Source of the DNA: Shewanella basaltis
GTDB taxonomy: Bacteria > Pseudomonadota > Gammaproteobacteria > Enterobacterales > Shewanellaceae
Direction of reading: 5' to 3'
DNA: 64,000 nucleotides
NCBI RefSeq assembly: GCF_023283885.1
Contig: NZ_JAKILA010000026.1
Coordinates: 1 to 64,000 of the forward strand
Shown: piece after piece, positions 16,825 through 25,023 of the stretch
Numbering within the stretch: the first letter of the stretch is position 1
How the letters are laid out: each line of letters starts with the position of its first letter
The notes under the pieces: model-generated
Seen by the model: only the letters and a program-made list of their open reading frames with translations
What the model was told of the DNA's origin: nothing
Databases searched by the model: none
Program-made: the position numbers and the translations under genes

Positions 16825-18039
16825 TTAATTGTTTATAATAGTCTGCAATGATTTGGATAATGTATTTAAAGCTTCTTTCCGCTCTTCAAAATAGTCATGC
16901 TGGTTATAAATCCCTTCAACGCCCTTAAGCTTATGATTAAGACAACGCTCTGCTACATGCCCCAGTGTGCCTTGTTTGGCTAATAAAGTACGACAAGTGC
17001 GGCGTAAGTCGTGAACGGTAAAGTGGGCCATATCACCCATTACGTTGGGAGGTTGTTTCTTTTTACCAGCTTCATGACCAAAGAGTTTGGTTATAGCACG
17101 GTTTAGAGTATCTCTACCCATGTGTGGGTTCTTGCTTGAACGTCTGCTAGGGAACACATATTCGGAACCACAAGCTCTTACTTCTAGTTCACGAATCCAA
17201 TTCATCACAACTTCAGGTAATGGAATAGTGATGCCAACACCGGATTTACTTCGCTCTTTCGGTAAGTTCCAAACCTGCTTTTCTAAATCAAATTCCTTCC
17301 AAGGCGCTTCAGCCAATTCAGATTTCCTAATGCCCAATATCACCAGTAATGCACAAGCAAGATAGTTTTCGCGGCTAAAGCTGTCACTATTTTCGCGTGC
17401 AACTTTAAAAAATTGAGTGAGCTCTTCGATGGTTAAGGCTCTGTCTTTGCTTTTTTCGACGCCACCAGCATCAGTAATAGAAAATGCACTTGCTGGATTT
17501 GCGCTAAGCAAGTCCAGTTTTATGCCGTGATTAAAGAGTTGCTTGCTGTACATTAGTGCGTCGTTAGCTATTGCTGGGCGGTTAGTGGCTGCGATGGCTT
17601 GTAAAATTGCTCTTATGTCTCTGGCTGTAACGTTATCGACGTTAAAGCTACCTATATGGGGAGCAATGTCCTTACGGTAGATACGTTCGGGGATTTCGTG
17701 ATGTTTGAGCCTTTTGATATTGCCTAAATGCCAATCAGCAAAGAGATCATCGACGGTTTTAATTTCGGCTTGTTCAGCGCGTTTCTTGGCAATAAGAGGA
17801 TCTAAGCCATCACGAAACTGCTTCATTTTAATTGCGGCTTCTGCGCGTGCATCTGCCAATGAAAGATCACTGTATTTAGCCAGTGTCATTTCTTTGCGTT
17901 TCTTGTTGGCGGTGTAGCGGAGCATCCAAAATGGTTTGCCGGATTTGGGCACGACAAAATATAAACCTTCACCATCAGCGAATCGACCAGGCTCTCCCTT
18001 GGATTTTGCTGCTACTTCCTTTGCGGTTAATTTTCCCAT
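16825..18039 (-). CDS. P4-type tyrosine integrase
   Basis: 404 residues. The N-terminal Arm-DNA-binding domain (DUF4102 type: FADGEGLYFVV, KEMTLAKYSDLSLADAR) is followed by a SAM-like core-binding domain and the catalytic domain. Catalytic residues are visible: Arg in ILGIRKSELAE, the HDLRRTCRTLL box, a late His in LNHKLKG, and Tyr in GIYNQHDY. It inserts and excises the island by site-specific recombination. It sits next to the yicC 3' end, as in islands that use yicC as target. Start ATG 18037-18039 matches the family start (MGKLTAKEV); the frame extends 7 codons further. Inverted ACCCACCA motifs upstream may regulate it. Confidence 0.92.
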   Translation of the reverse strand: MGKLTAKEVAAKSKGEPGRFADGEGLYFVVPKSGKPFWMLRYTANKKRKEMTLAKYSDLSLADARAEAAIKMKQFRDGLDPLIAKKRAEQAEIKTVDDLFADWHLGNIKRLKHHEIPERIYRKDIAPHIGSFNVDNVTARDIRAILQAIAATNRPAIANDALMYSKQLFNHGIKLDLLSANPASAFSITDAGGVEKSKDRALTIEELTQFFKVARENSDSFSRENYLACALLVILGIRKSELAEAPWKEFDLEKQVWNLPKERSKSGVGITIPLPEVVMNWIRELEVRACGSEYVFPSRRSSKNPHMGRDTLNRAITKLFGHEAGKKKQPPNVMGDMAHFTVHDLRRTCRTLLAKQGTLGHVAERCLNHKLKGVEGIYNQHDYFEERKEALNTLSKSLQTIINN

Positions 18040-18079
18040 TAGCTCTAGTTCTCCAGCCAATTATAAGGGTGTGTGTTTT

Positions 18080-18155
18080 ACCCACCACTACACATTGACT
18101 AGATACTAGCATACTCACCGTATTACCCACCAGTTAGTTCGAGAAAGTGGTGGGT
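18080..18155. promoter_or_regulatory. ACCCACCA repeat cluster upstream of the integrase
   Basis: ACCCACCACT (18080-18089) and AGTGGTGGGT (18146-18155) form a perfect 10-bp inverted repeat, and a further direct copy ACCCACCAG lies at 18125-18133. Three copies of an 8-bp core in 76 bp next to the integrase start suggest arm-type integrase sites or an excisionase/operator site. This is the expected location for such sites. Confidence 0.5.
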
Positions 18156-18158
18156 ATC

Positions 18159-18236
18159 TTTGGACCTCTATGGATTGAGGTTGAGAATAAATCCTTTTAA
18201 AACAATGGTTGTGTTACGTTTTTGGACCTAAATGGA
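18159..18236. repeat. direct repeat pair between integrase and yicC
   Basis: TTTGGACCTCTATGGA (18159-18174) and TTTGGACCTAAATGGA (18221-18236) match at 14 of 16 bases, 62 bp apart. The second copy ends 3 bp before the yicC stop codon. They could be integrase arm-type sites, or the outer copy could be part of the attachment core. The left end of the island would be needed to decide. Confidence 0.4.
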
Positions 18237-18238
18237 CA

Positions 18239-19102
18239 CTATTCAACGTTTTGGATCTGCTCGCGCATTTGCTCAATCAATACTTTTAACTCAACCGCGG
18301 CTGAGGTGATTTCTGCGCTGATTGATTTTGAGGCTAGGGTGTTTGATTCGCGGTTAAACTCTTGCATCATAAAGTCTAAACGGCGGCCTTCGCTGCCGCC
18401 TTTTTTCAGGATGCGACGGGCTTCGGTTACGTGGGCTTCAAGACGGTCCATTTCTTCGGCGACATCTTGCTTTTGCGCCAGTAAGACCATTTCTTGCTCA
18501 ATACGAGCAGGGTCGAGTTCACCGGCAATATCAGCCAAACGGTTGGTGAGTTTGTCGCGTTGGTATTGCATGACGGTTGGCATGTGCTCGCGCACAATAT
18601 TGACTTGCTCCATTACGCCGTCTAAACGGGTTAGTAGCATGTCTTTAATGGCTTCACCTTCACGGCCGCGCGCTTCGATAAACTGATCTATTGCACTGTC
18701 AAAGGCTGTCATTAGCTCGGCGCCAATGGCGTCCATGTCTTGCTCGGCTGAGGCGAGCACGCCAGGCCAGCGTAATACATCTGTTAAGCTTAATTCGCCT
18801 TGCCCGGCTTCTTGCTTTAACCAGTTGGCTGCGCTTAATAATTGCTTGGCTAACGCTTGGTTTAGCTGTAATTCATTACTGCTATTGTCGGCGAGTTCAT
18901 AACGCAGGTTCACTTCAACTTTACCGCGATTTAAGCGTTTACGTAGGCGATCGCGTAAGACAGGTTCAAAGCTGCGAAACTGCTCAGGTAAGCGCAAGTA
19001 GGTTTCTAGGTAGCGCTGGTTGACTGAACGAATTTCCCATGAGGCAGTGCCCCATTGTGCTTTGTGCTCAATACGAGCATAGGCTGTCATGCTTTGGATC
19101 AT
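18239..19102 (-). CDS. yicC: YicC family endoribonuclease
   Basis: 287 residues matching YicC over its whole length: the N-terminus MIQSMTAYARIE, EIRSVNQRYLETYLRLPEQFR, and the C-terminal DUF1732 region (EAHVTEARRILKKGGSEGRR, FMMQEFNRE). YicC is an RNA-binding endoribonuclease implicated in RNA turnover. The start ATG 19100-19102 follows AGGAC and matches known homologues; nine further upstream codons are in frame but are not conserved. The reading frame is intact although the island abuts its stop codon, so integration restored or spared the 3' end. It is divergent from rph. Confidence 0.95.
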   Translation of the reverse strand: MIQSMTAYARIEHKAQWGTASWEIRSVNQRYLETYLRLPEQFRSFEPVLRDRLRKRLNRGKVEVNLRYELADNSSNELQLNQALAKQLLSAANWLKQEAGQGELSLTDVLRWPGVLASAEQDMDAIGAELMTAFDSAIDQFIEARGREGEAIKDMLLTRLDGVMEQVNIVREHMPTVMQYQRDKLTNRLADIAGELDPARIEQEMVLLAQKQDVAEEMDRLEAHVTEARRILKKGGSEGRRLDFMMQEFNRESNTLASKSISAEITSAAVELKVLIEQMREQIQNVE

Positions 19103-19297
19103 GAAGTGTCCTGTTATGTTATTACGCAAATGTGGGTTGATTATAGCCGCTTTAGGCCTCTGGATTAAAGGATTAGTGCGCAGATTTGTGCTGTATCTTG
19201 GCCGATATCAAGCATATGGAGATTAAAATACCTGGGGGTATATGCTAGTGATAACGATTAGGGTGGGTTTGTCGTGGCATCTGGCGGCGCGAACCTC

Positions 19298-19303
19298 TAT
19301 AAT
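19298..19303 (+). promoter_or_regulatory. probable -10 element of the rph-pyrE promoter
   Basis: A consensus TATAAT lies about 40 bp upstream of the rph start. The -35 is weak: TGGCAT-like at 17-bp spacing. It fits a growth-linked promoter driving rph-pyrE. Confidence 0.45.
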
Positions 19304-19344
19304 ATGCGCTCAAATCTGATATGAATTCGACTACAGGACTTTTC

Positions 19345-20058
19345 ATGCGCCCAAGTAACCGTACACCAGCTCAAACTCGCCCTATTACTATTACGCGTTC
19401 TTTTACTGCACATGCTGAAGGCTCTGTTTTAGTTGAGTTTGGCGACACAAAAGTATTATGTACTGCCAGCTTTACTGAAGGTGTGCCTCGTTTTCTTAAA
19501 GGCCAAGGTCAAGGTTGGGTAACGGCTGAATACGGTATGTTACCGCGTTCAACCCACAGCCGTATGGACCGTGAAGCTGCTCGTGGTAAGCAGTCTGGCC
19601 GTACTCAAGAAATTCAGCGTTTAATTGGCCGTGCGTTACGTGCTGCAGTGGATATGAAGCTGTTAGGTGAAAATACGATTGTTATCGATTGTGACGTGAT
19701 TCAAGCTGATGGCGGTACACGTACTGCGGCGATTACTGGTGCGTGCGTGGCGTTAGTGGATGCCCTGAACTGGGCCCGTGGTAAAGGCATTATTAAAGCC
19801 AACCCACTTAAGTTTTTAATTGCTGCTGTGAGTGTGGGTATTTACAAAGGCGAAGCAATCAGTGATTTAGAATACCTTGAAGACAGCGCAGCTGAAACTG
19901 ACATGAATGTTGTGATGACTGAGACTGGCAAGATTATTGAAATTCAAGGTACTGCAGAGGGTGAGCCATTCAGCCATGAAGAATTGATTGAACTACTTGG
20001 TCTGGCTAAAAACAGTATTCGCGAAATTGTCGATGTGCAAAAAGCCGCATTAAGTTAA
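19345..20058 (+). CDS. rph: ribonuclease PH
   Basis: 237 residues, the usual length. RNase PH trims the 3' ends of tRNA precursors by phosphorolysis. Family blocks are plain: HAEGSVLVEFGDTKVLCTA, VPRFLKGQGQGWVTAEYGMLPR, DCDVIQADGGTRTAAITGAC and EDSAAETDMNVVMTE. The start is ATG 19345 behind AGGAC; the frame is open 8 codons upstream but those do not belong to the family. The gene is intact to the normal C-terminus. It is followed by an attenuator-like hairpin and pyrE, as in enteric bacteria. Confidence 0.97.
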   Translation: MRPSNRTPAQTRPITITRSFTAHAEGSVLVEFGDTKVLCTASFTEGVPRFLKGQGQGWVTAEYGMLPRSTHSRMDREAARGKQSGRTQEIQRLIGRALRAAVDMKLLGENTIVIDCDVIQADGGTRTAAITGACVALVDALNWARGKGIIKANPLKFLIAAVSVGIYKGEAISDLEYLEDSAAETDMNVVMTETGKIIEIQGTAEGEPFSHEELIELLGLAKNSIREIVDVQKAALS

Positions 20059-20074
20059 TATGTTGTTGAAAATG

Positions 20075-20099
20075 AGGACCGATTACGGTCCTTTTTTTT
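20075..20099 (+). terminator. rph-pyrE intercistronic terminator, likely pyrE attenuator
   Basis: AGGACCG (20075-20081), loop ATTA, CGGTCCT (20086-20092), then a run of eight T. The hairpin starts 16 bp after the rph stop. In E. coli the same arrangement attenuates pyrE: ribosomes translating close behind RNA polymerase to the rph end prevent the hairpin when UTP is low. The position here fits that mechanism. Confidence 0.8.
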
Positions 20100-20129
20100 A
20101 ATCTAAAATTTGATTATAGAGGAACACAC

Positions 20130-20771
20130 GTGAAAGCCTATCAACGCGAATTTATTGAGTTTGCTATTGATCGCCAAGTATTACGTTTTGGTGAGTTTAC
20201 CCTTAAATCTGGCCGTACCAGCCCGTACTTTTTTAATGCTGGTTTATTTAATACGGGTAAAGACTTAGCGCGTTTAGGCCGCTTTTATGCTGCTGCGTTA
20301 ATGGATTCTGGCATCGACTTCGACTTGTTGTTTGGCCCCGCTTATAAAGGCATTCCGATTGCCACCACTACAGCAGTTGCCTTGTGCGATCATCACGATG
20401 TGGATATTCCTTACTGCTTTAATCGTAAAGAGGCTAAAACCCACGGCGAAGGTGGCAGTTTAGTTGGCAGCGAGCTTAAAGGTAAAGTGATGCTGGTGGA
20501 CGATGTGATCACTGCGGGCACGGCTATCCGTGAGTCGATGGACATTATTAATGCCCACAATGCCCAACTTGCAGGCGTATTGATTGCGCTTGATCGTCAA
20601 GAAAAAGGCAAGGGTGAGCTGTCTGCTATTCAAGAAGTTGAGCGCGATTTTGGCTGTCAGATTGTGTCGATTATTAAGCTGACCGATTTAATCAATTATT
20701 TATCTGAAAAACCGGGCATGGAAGCGGAACTGGCTAGCGTTAGGGCTTACCGTGAGCAATATGGTATTTAA
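20130..20771 (+). CDS. pyrE: orotate phosphoribosyltransferase
   Basis: 213 residues. It makes orotidine 5'-phosphate from orotate and PRPP in de novo pyrimidine synthesis. The PRPP-binding loop is VMLVDDVITAGTA, and the flexible catalytic loop region carries NRKEAKTHGEGG. The start ATG 20130 follows GAGGA. It is cotranscribed with rph across the attenuator, so expression should respond to UTP. A MITE-like repeat starts 46 bp beyond its stop. Confidence 0.97.
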   Translation: MKAYQREFIEFAIDRQVLRFGEFTLKSGRTSPYFFNAGLFNTGKDLARLGRFYAAALMDSGIDFDLLFGPAYKGIPIATTTAVALCDHHDVDIPYCFNRKEAKTHGEGGSLVGSELKGKVMLVDDVITAGTAIRESMDIINAHNAQLAGVLIALDRQEKGKGELSAIQEVERDFGCQIVSIIKLTDLINYLSEKPGMEAELASVRAYREQYGI

Positions 20772-20817
20772 CCTGAGCTCCACGCCTTTCAAACAGCCCT
20801 TTGTCTTTCTGATTGTG

Positions 20818-21132
20818 TTATACCATTTCCATTAATTATGTGACCAATCAGAGCCACTCAGATTTTTCAGTTTGAGGCGCATTGTTGAAGGAATGGTTAT
20901 TCCCTTTTAAGGCGATGCAACAAAGAAATGGAAAGTATGAGTGTCTCCTACAAGGCGGGTTTCTGTGCCTTCTATACTGCTTAATAGCATTTTGACGTAC
21001 GACTGCATGGACGCAGGAGGTAGAACAACGCAGGAGCGGTTGTCGAGAGCAACTATGCCTACAATCCTATTACTTGCCTAGAAGACACAGAATTCCCGCT
21101 GAATGACCAGATAATTGCTGGAATTGGTATTA
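20818..21132. repeat. MITE-like element with imperfect terminal inverted repeats
   Basis: The left end begins TTATACCATTTCCATTAATT and the right end, read on the other strand, begins TAATACCAATTCCAGCAATT; over 34 bases 26 match. The element is about 315 bp and contains no ORF of note. Non-autonomous elements with TACCAATTCCA-type ends are, from memory, common in Shewanella genomes, and they would move by a transposase encoded elsewhere. A target-site duplication was not clearly visible. Confidence 0.65.
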
Positions 21133-21185
21133 AATGAACTTCCACTTGGCTAGATTTAAACTGAGCCACATGGGCTGAAAAATTA

Positions 21186-21222
21186 AAAAAGCTGCACAAT
21201 AGTCATATTGATGCAGCTTTTT
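21186..21222 (-). terminator. folE terminator
   Basis: AAAAAGCTGCA (21186-21196) pairs exactly with TGCAGCTTTTT (21212-21222), an 11-bp stem. On the minus strand it follows the folE stop and ends in a T-run, so it is a Rho-independent terminator. Confidence 0.85.
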
Positions 21223-21251
21223 ATTGCTCTTTTTAGCGTAATCCGAGCACG

Positions 21252-21902
21252 TTATTTCACTTGGTGTAAAAACTCAGCACGGGTAGCCGGATTTGATTTA
21301 AAAATACCGCCAAGCGCTGTGGTGGTGGTTGAACTGGTTGAGTCCATAACCCCACGAGATTTAACGCAGTAATGTACCGCATCCATTTTGACGGCAACAT
21401 CTTTTGTTTCAAGCAAGGTTTGCAGCGCCACTAACACTTGTTGGGTTAAACGCTCTTGTACCTGCGGACGTTGGGAAAAGAAGCGCACGATGCGGTTAAT
21501 TTTAGATAAACCAATAATTTTAGTACGCGGTAAATAGGCGACGGTTGCCACACCATCGATGGTGACTAAATGATGTTCGCAAGTGCTGGTTAAGCTAATG
21601 TCTTGTACGCGCACCATTTCATCCACGCCCATCTTATTTTCAATGACGGTGATTTTGGGAAAGTTTTCGTAATCAAGCCCAGAGAAGATTTCGTCGACAT
21701 ACATTTTTGCGATACGCCGCGGCGTGTCTGTCAGGCTGTCGTCGGTTAGATCAAGCGACATTAAGGTCAAAATCTCACGCATGTGGTGTTCAATTTTAAC
21801 TTTACGTTGTTCTGGCGTGGAAGTTTTTGGCAGCATTGGGGTTTCTAACCCACGTTCTTTTAGTGCTGCTTGTACTTTAATTGCGGCTTCACTGAGTGCC
21901 AT
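21252..21902 (-). CDS. folE: GTP cyclohydrolase I
   Basis: 216 residues. It converts GTP to dihydroneopterin triphosphate, the first step of folate (and tetrahydropterin) synthesis. Zinc ligands are visible in TSTCEHHL and HYCVKSRG; the signature LSKINRIVRFFSQRPQVQERLT is intact, so this is the zinc-dependent FolE. The start ATG 21900-21902 follows GGAGG at about 6-nt spacing. It is a single gene with a strong terminator of its own. Confidence 0.97.
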   Translation of the reverse strand: MALSEAAIKVQAALKERGLETPMLPKTSTPEQRKVKIEHHMREILTLMSLDLTDDSLTDTPRRIAKMYVDEIFSGLDYENFPKITVIENKMGVDEMVRVQDISLTSTCEHHLVTIDGVATVAYLPRTKIIGLSKINRIVRFFSQRPQVQERLTQQVLVALQTLLETKDVAVKMDAVHYCVKSRGVMDSTSSTTTTALGGIFKSNPATRAEFLHQVK

Positions 21903-22021
21903 ATATCCTCCAACGACTCGATATCACTGTTTGTATGAGTGTATGCTAAAACGTGCTTAGCTGCTGCTAAGGGACGAGGAGAATAGCGCGATTTGCTGCA
22001 AATTAATACCGCGGCTAATAA

Positions 22022-22055
22022 AAAAGCCGACCCTTTTAGTCAAGTATCGGCTTTT
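22022..22055 (-). terminator. terminator of the S9 peptidase gene
   Basis: AAAAGCCGA (22022-22030) pairs with TCGGCTTTT (22047-22055). On the minus strand the hairpin lies 25 bp after the peptidase stop and ends in T residues. Confidence 0.75.
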
Positions 22056-22079
22056 GTTGATTAAACGGTTAGGTAATTG

Positions 22080-24038
22080 TTACTTAACGTTTAAGTTTTC
22101 TTTGATGAACTTAAGCATTTTTTCATAGTACATGGCTTGGTGAGTGTCATTATAAAATCCATGACCTTCGTTACTTATAACCATTTTTTGATATGGGAAT
22201 TGTTGTTTTTTCAGCGCGTTCTCAAGAGATTCTAATTGAGTTAAAGGTGTCCGCTCATCATCTTCACCGTGAACTAAAAGCAATGTTGCTTGGAGTTTAT
22301 TGACGTTGTATGCGGGGGACATTGCTTTTAAATTGTTGATGTCATTGCCTAAGACTTCTTCCTGATAGCTTTGTCCATAATTTGAGTTGGATACGTCACT
22401 GTCTTGTTTCCACAAAGGTAGATCATACAAGCCTGAAAAACCAATTGCACATTTGAATAATGTCGGTTCGATGACCGCACTTTGTAATGCGCTATATCCG
22501 CCAAAGCTACTCCCGACGATACACACTTGTTCTTTATTCGCGATGCCTTGCTCAATGACATGTTGAGCTGCATCAATAATGTCGTATTGAATATTTGTTC
22601 CCCAGTTTAAATAGCCAGCTTGTTCAAACTTTTTGCCATATCCGCCAGAACCTCTAAAGTTGACTTGTAAAACGGCAAAGCCTTCTTTTGCTAATAGTTG
22701 GTTTTGTGAGTTAAAGCCCCACCAGTCTCTGACACCATGCGGCCCACCATGAGGGTTAACAATTAATGGCAAGTTTTTGGCCTCTTTATTATTTGGTAGT
22801 GTTAAATAACCATTAATTGTTTTCCCATCTCTGCTTGTAAAGCGAATAGGTTTAACTTCTGCCATTTGTTCGGGGTCGAGCCATTTTTTTTCTGCAACGA
22901 GATAAATCAACTGCTTTTTGTCGGCAATAAAAAGATAGTAGTCGCCTGGGTTGCGATCGTTAAATGCTTTGATGATGAATTGATTCGCGTCTGTTGTTTC
23001 GCTGACAATGTGAATTTGATGCCCTGGTAAAGAGGCTAAAAGCTGTTTGAGTAATTTGCTGTGGGCGTCGGCTGGGTCGACAAAGTCGTATGTTGGGTAA
23101 CCATCTTGGTATTCAACAGCATAAAGCTGTTTAGTTTGTTTATTTATCCAAAAGTGGCTAGGGTCTATTTTGTCTTCTTGGATGACTTTTTCTTTGGTGC
23201 CATGAGACAAATTCACTTTATAAACGCCTAATGTATCATCTTGTTCACGACCGGCGGCAAAAATCGTATTTGGCTGGTCTGAAAAAGAAATAGGATTAAA
23301 ATCGGTTAGGCCTAGATTGAGGTTTTTTGAGTCAATCCAGTCACCATTATCGCGATAAAATAGTTTCGTTTCGTTATCGGCATTGATACCCGATGCAAAT
23401 TTAACCTCACCTTCAAAATTTGTTAAAAAGGTTGTGTAACCTACTGGTGATGTAAGTATTTTTTTGCGTGTCCCAGAGTTAACATCAACGCGGTAGACTT
23501 GCTGGTTTTGGCTGTAATCTAGGTTACTTCCTCCATTCCAAGCAATTGCGTTGACCAACATGTATTTTTCGTCTTTAGGTAACGGGTCGAGAATATAGGC
23601 AGTAGCTCTAATGGCGGTATTTTTTTTAATGTGCGAACCTGTTTGCATTTGGCCATTATTGTAACCAAATAAATAGGTTGCTTTTGTACCGTCGGCATTC
23701 ACTGCCATCAATTCACCATAATATAGTGGTTGCTCAGACCAGCCTTTTAAGTACATTTTTTGTAATACAAGACGTTCACTGTTGACCCATTCATAATCAC
23801 CTACCTCGGCATTTCCAGGAAAATAGATGGCATGAACAAGCTGTTTGGTGTCTGTTTTTAAAATAACGAGGGTTTTCTTACCCTGGTGCGCTGTCACTGC
23901 ACTGATATATTTGCCATTGGGAGATATTTTTAGATCTGTGTATTCGCTTCCTCTGCTGAACAGTTCGGCATTAGAGGCGTGAGTGCTTGGAATGGCAATC
24001 ATAAATAAAATAATTGCTAAGAGAATGCTGTATTTCAT
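22080..24038 (-). CDS. S9-family prolyl oligopeptidase-type peptidase, secreted
   Basis: 652 residues with an N-terminal signal peptide (MKYSILLAIILFMIAIPSTHA, cut near residue 21), so probably periplasmic. The middle is a beta-propeller-like region. The C-terminal alpha/beta-hydrolase domain carries the catalytic Ser in GSSFGGYSA, Asp in LVHGEDDERTP and His in SNEGHGFYND, with the oxyanion region NPHGGPHGVRDWWGF. It resembles dipeptidyl/acylaminoacyl peptidases of family S9; the exact specificity cannot be read from sequence. It is a monocistronic gene with its own terminator. Confidence 0.9.
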   Translation of the reverse strand: MKYSILLAIILFMIAIPSTHASNAELFSRGSEYTDLKISPNGKYISAVTAHQGKKTLVILKTDTKQLVHAIYFPGNAEVGDYEWVNSERLVLQKMYLKGWSEQPLYYGELMAVNADGTKATYLFGYNNGQMQTGSHIKKNTAIRATAYILDPLPKDEKYMLVNAIAWNGGSNLDYSQNQQVYRVDVNSGTRKKILTSPVGYTTFLTNFEGEVKFASGINADNETKLFYRDNGDWIDSKNLNLGLTDFNPISFSDQPNTIFAAGREQDDTLGVYKVNLSHGTKEKVIQEDKIDPSHFWINKQTKQLYAVEYQDGYPTYDFVDPADAHSKLLKQLLASLPGHQIHIVSETTDANQFIIKAFNDRNPGDYYLFIADKKQLIYLVAEKKWLDPEQMAEVKPIRFTSRDGKTINGYLTLPNNKEAKNLPLIVNPHGGPHGVRDWWGFNSQNQLLAKEGFAVLQVNFRGSGGYGKKFEQAGYLNWGTNIQYDIIDAAQHVIEQGIANKEQVCIVGSSFGGYSALQSAVIEPTLFKCAIGFSGLYDLPLWKQDSDVSNSNYGQSYQEEVLGNDINNLKAMSPAYNVNKLQATLLLVHGEDDERTPLTQLESLENALKKQQFPYQKMVISNEGHGFYNDTHQAMYYEKMLKFIKENLNVK

Positions 24039-24394
24039 ATACGTCCTTTTATCACAGATAAAACCAAATGTTTTATCTGTATTTGTCCTTAGGGGAATAG
24101 TTGATCTTTTAAGGTTGTTTTTGTAGCGAATTGTTGGCCATCACTTAAACATGAGCTACAAAGCAGAGACTTTGTCGTGTCACTATTTTACGTAACAGTT
24201 TATAACGCAGTAAAAAGGCCAAAAATTCGCTGCCCGCAGGCTTCGGCTAAAAACGTTTTACTCTTTGCGAATAAAGAGTTGCTTATATGACTAGGCATCA
24301 ATCTATTCGCCGCGGTTAGCACGTTTTTAACTCGAACAAAACTCAACCAGAAAAGGTCAACTGGTTCTGGTTATTTTATTATTTATTTCGTGGG
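24039..24394. other. intergenic region between the S9 peptidase gene and slmA
   Basis: About 355 bp without a gene. It must hold the promoter of the leftward peptidase gene. Apart from the hairpin at 24345-24372 I see no clear element. The middle part, with short semi-palindromic stretches, could be a degenerate repeat, but I could not define ends. Confidence 0.4.
24345..24372 (-). terminator. weak terminator downstream of slmA
   Basis: AACCAGAA (24345-24352) pairs with TTCTGGTT (24365-24372) around a 12-base loop. On the minus strand it follows the slmA stop by about 20 bp. The T-tract is poor, so it is a weak or Rho-assisted terminator. Confidence 0.45.
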
Positions 24395-24988
24395 TTAGCT
24401 TCTCAGCAACTGTTGCTGAATAAAGGTCCACTGCTCGTCAAAATGTAGTGTGGGTTTTTGTTTAAATTCACTGCGAACAAACTGTGAAATTCTGCCTTCG
24501 GCAAACGCTAATAATAAGTTAGCGAGTATGGCTTCATCGAGATTAAAACCGACGCCTTCACGTAGGGTTTTTTCACGTAGAATTTGTTTGATTTGGGTTT
24601 CTATTTTGGCAAATAACACGTCAATTCGACTGCGCAAACGCTCGTTTTCGCCTAGCAGTGCATCGCCATTTAAGACTCTAGAAATACCAGGGTTGCGTTC
24701 AGAAAATACCAACAATAGCTGCAATACTAATTGGCAGCGGGTCATGGTGTCTTTTTCTTCGTCCATGATAATGTTTAAGCGTGACAGAATCGCATCTTCA
24801 ATAAATTCGATTAAGCCTTCAAACATCCGGGCTTTACTTGGGAAATGACGATATAGCGCGGCTTCTGATACGCCGACTTCTGTGGCCAGTTTGGCGGTTG
24901 TGATCCGTTGACCTGGGCTGGTTTCAAGCATTTGTGCTAAGCATTGTAAAATATGCTCACGACGGTTTATTTTTGGGCTTTCGGCCAT
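24395..24988 (-). CDS. slmA: nucleoid occlusion factor SlmA
   Basis: 197 residues, TetR-type. The N-terminal HTH is ITTAKLATEVGVSEAALYRHFPSKARMFEGL in outline, and the C-terminal ligand domain matches SlmA in length and sequence (NPGISRVLNGDALLGENERLR). SlmA binds sites across the chromosome and blocks FtsZ ring assembly over the nucleoid. The start ATG 24986-24988 has an AAGGA upstream. It follows coaBC-dut on the same strand (35-bp gap), the common gammaproteobacterial order. Confidence 0.95.
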   Translation of the reverse strand: MAESPKINRREHILQCLAQMLETSPGQRITTAKLATEVGVSEAALYRHFPSKARMFEGLIEFIEDAILSRLNIIMDEEKDTMTRCQLVLQLLLVFSERNPGISRVLNGDALLGENERLRSRIDVLFAKIETQIKQILREKTLREGVGFNLDEAILANLLLAFAEGRISQFVRSEFKQKPTLHFDEQWTFIQQQLLRS

Positions 24989-25023
24989 TGTGTGTTCCTT
25001 GGCTCAGTGACTACTTGAAAAGG

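Larger units (their letters stand above)
1..18238. mobile_element. genomic island, integrase-proximal part, inserted at yicC
   Basis: Everything between the left edge and the yicC stop codon looks like accessory DNA: a P4-type tyrosine integrase next to the yicC 3' end, an IS fragment, an XRE regulator, a five-gene MZA-type defence set, a three-gene kinase operon and several small unknown genes. Base composition is visibly more AT-rich than the core genes to the right. The yicC 3' end is the known target of mobilizable genomic islands of Vibrio that are mobilised by SXT/R391 elements, so this may be a relative. That is inference from target site and integrase type. The left attachment site is outside the window, so the full extent is unknown. 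Confidence 0.85.

Noticed and set aside
18222..19023. Long plus-strand ORFs opposite yicC
   Set aside because: Low-complexity Ser/Arg translations antisense to an intact, conserved gene.
24130..24345. Possible second repeat element before the S9 peptidase gene
   Set aside because: The sequence looks like repeat debris but no terminal repeats or boundaries could be defined.
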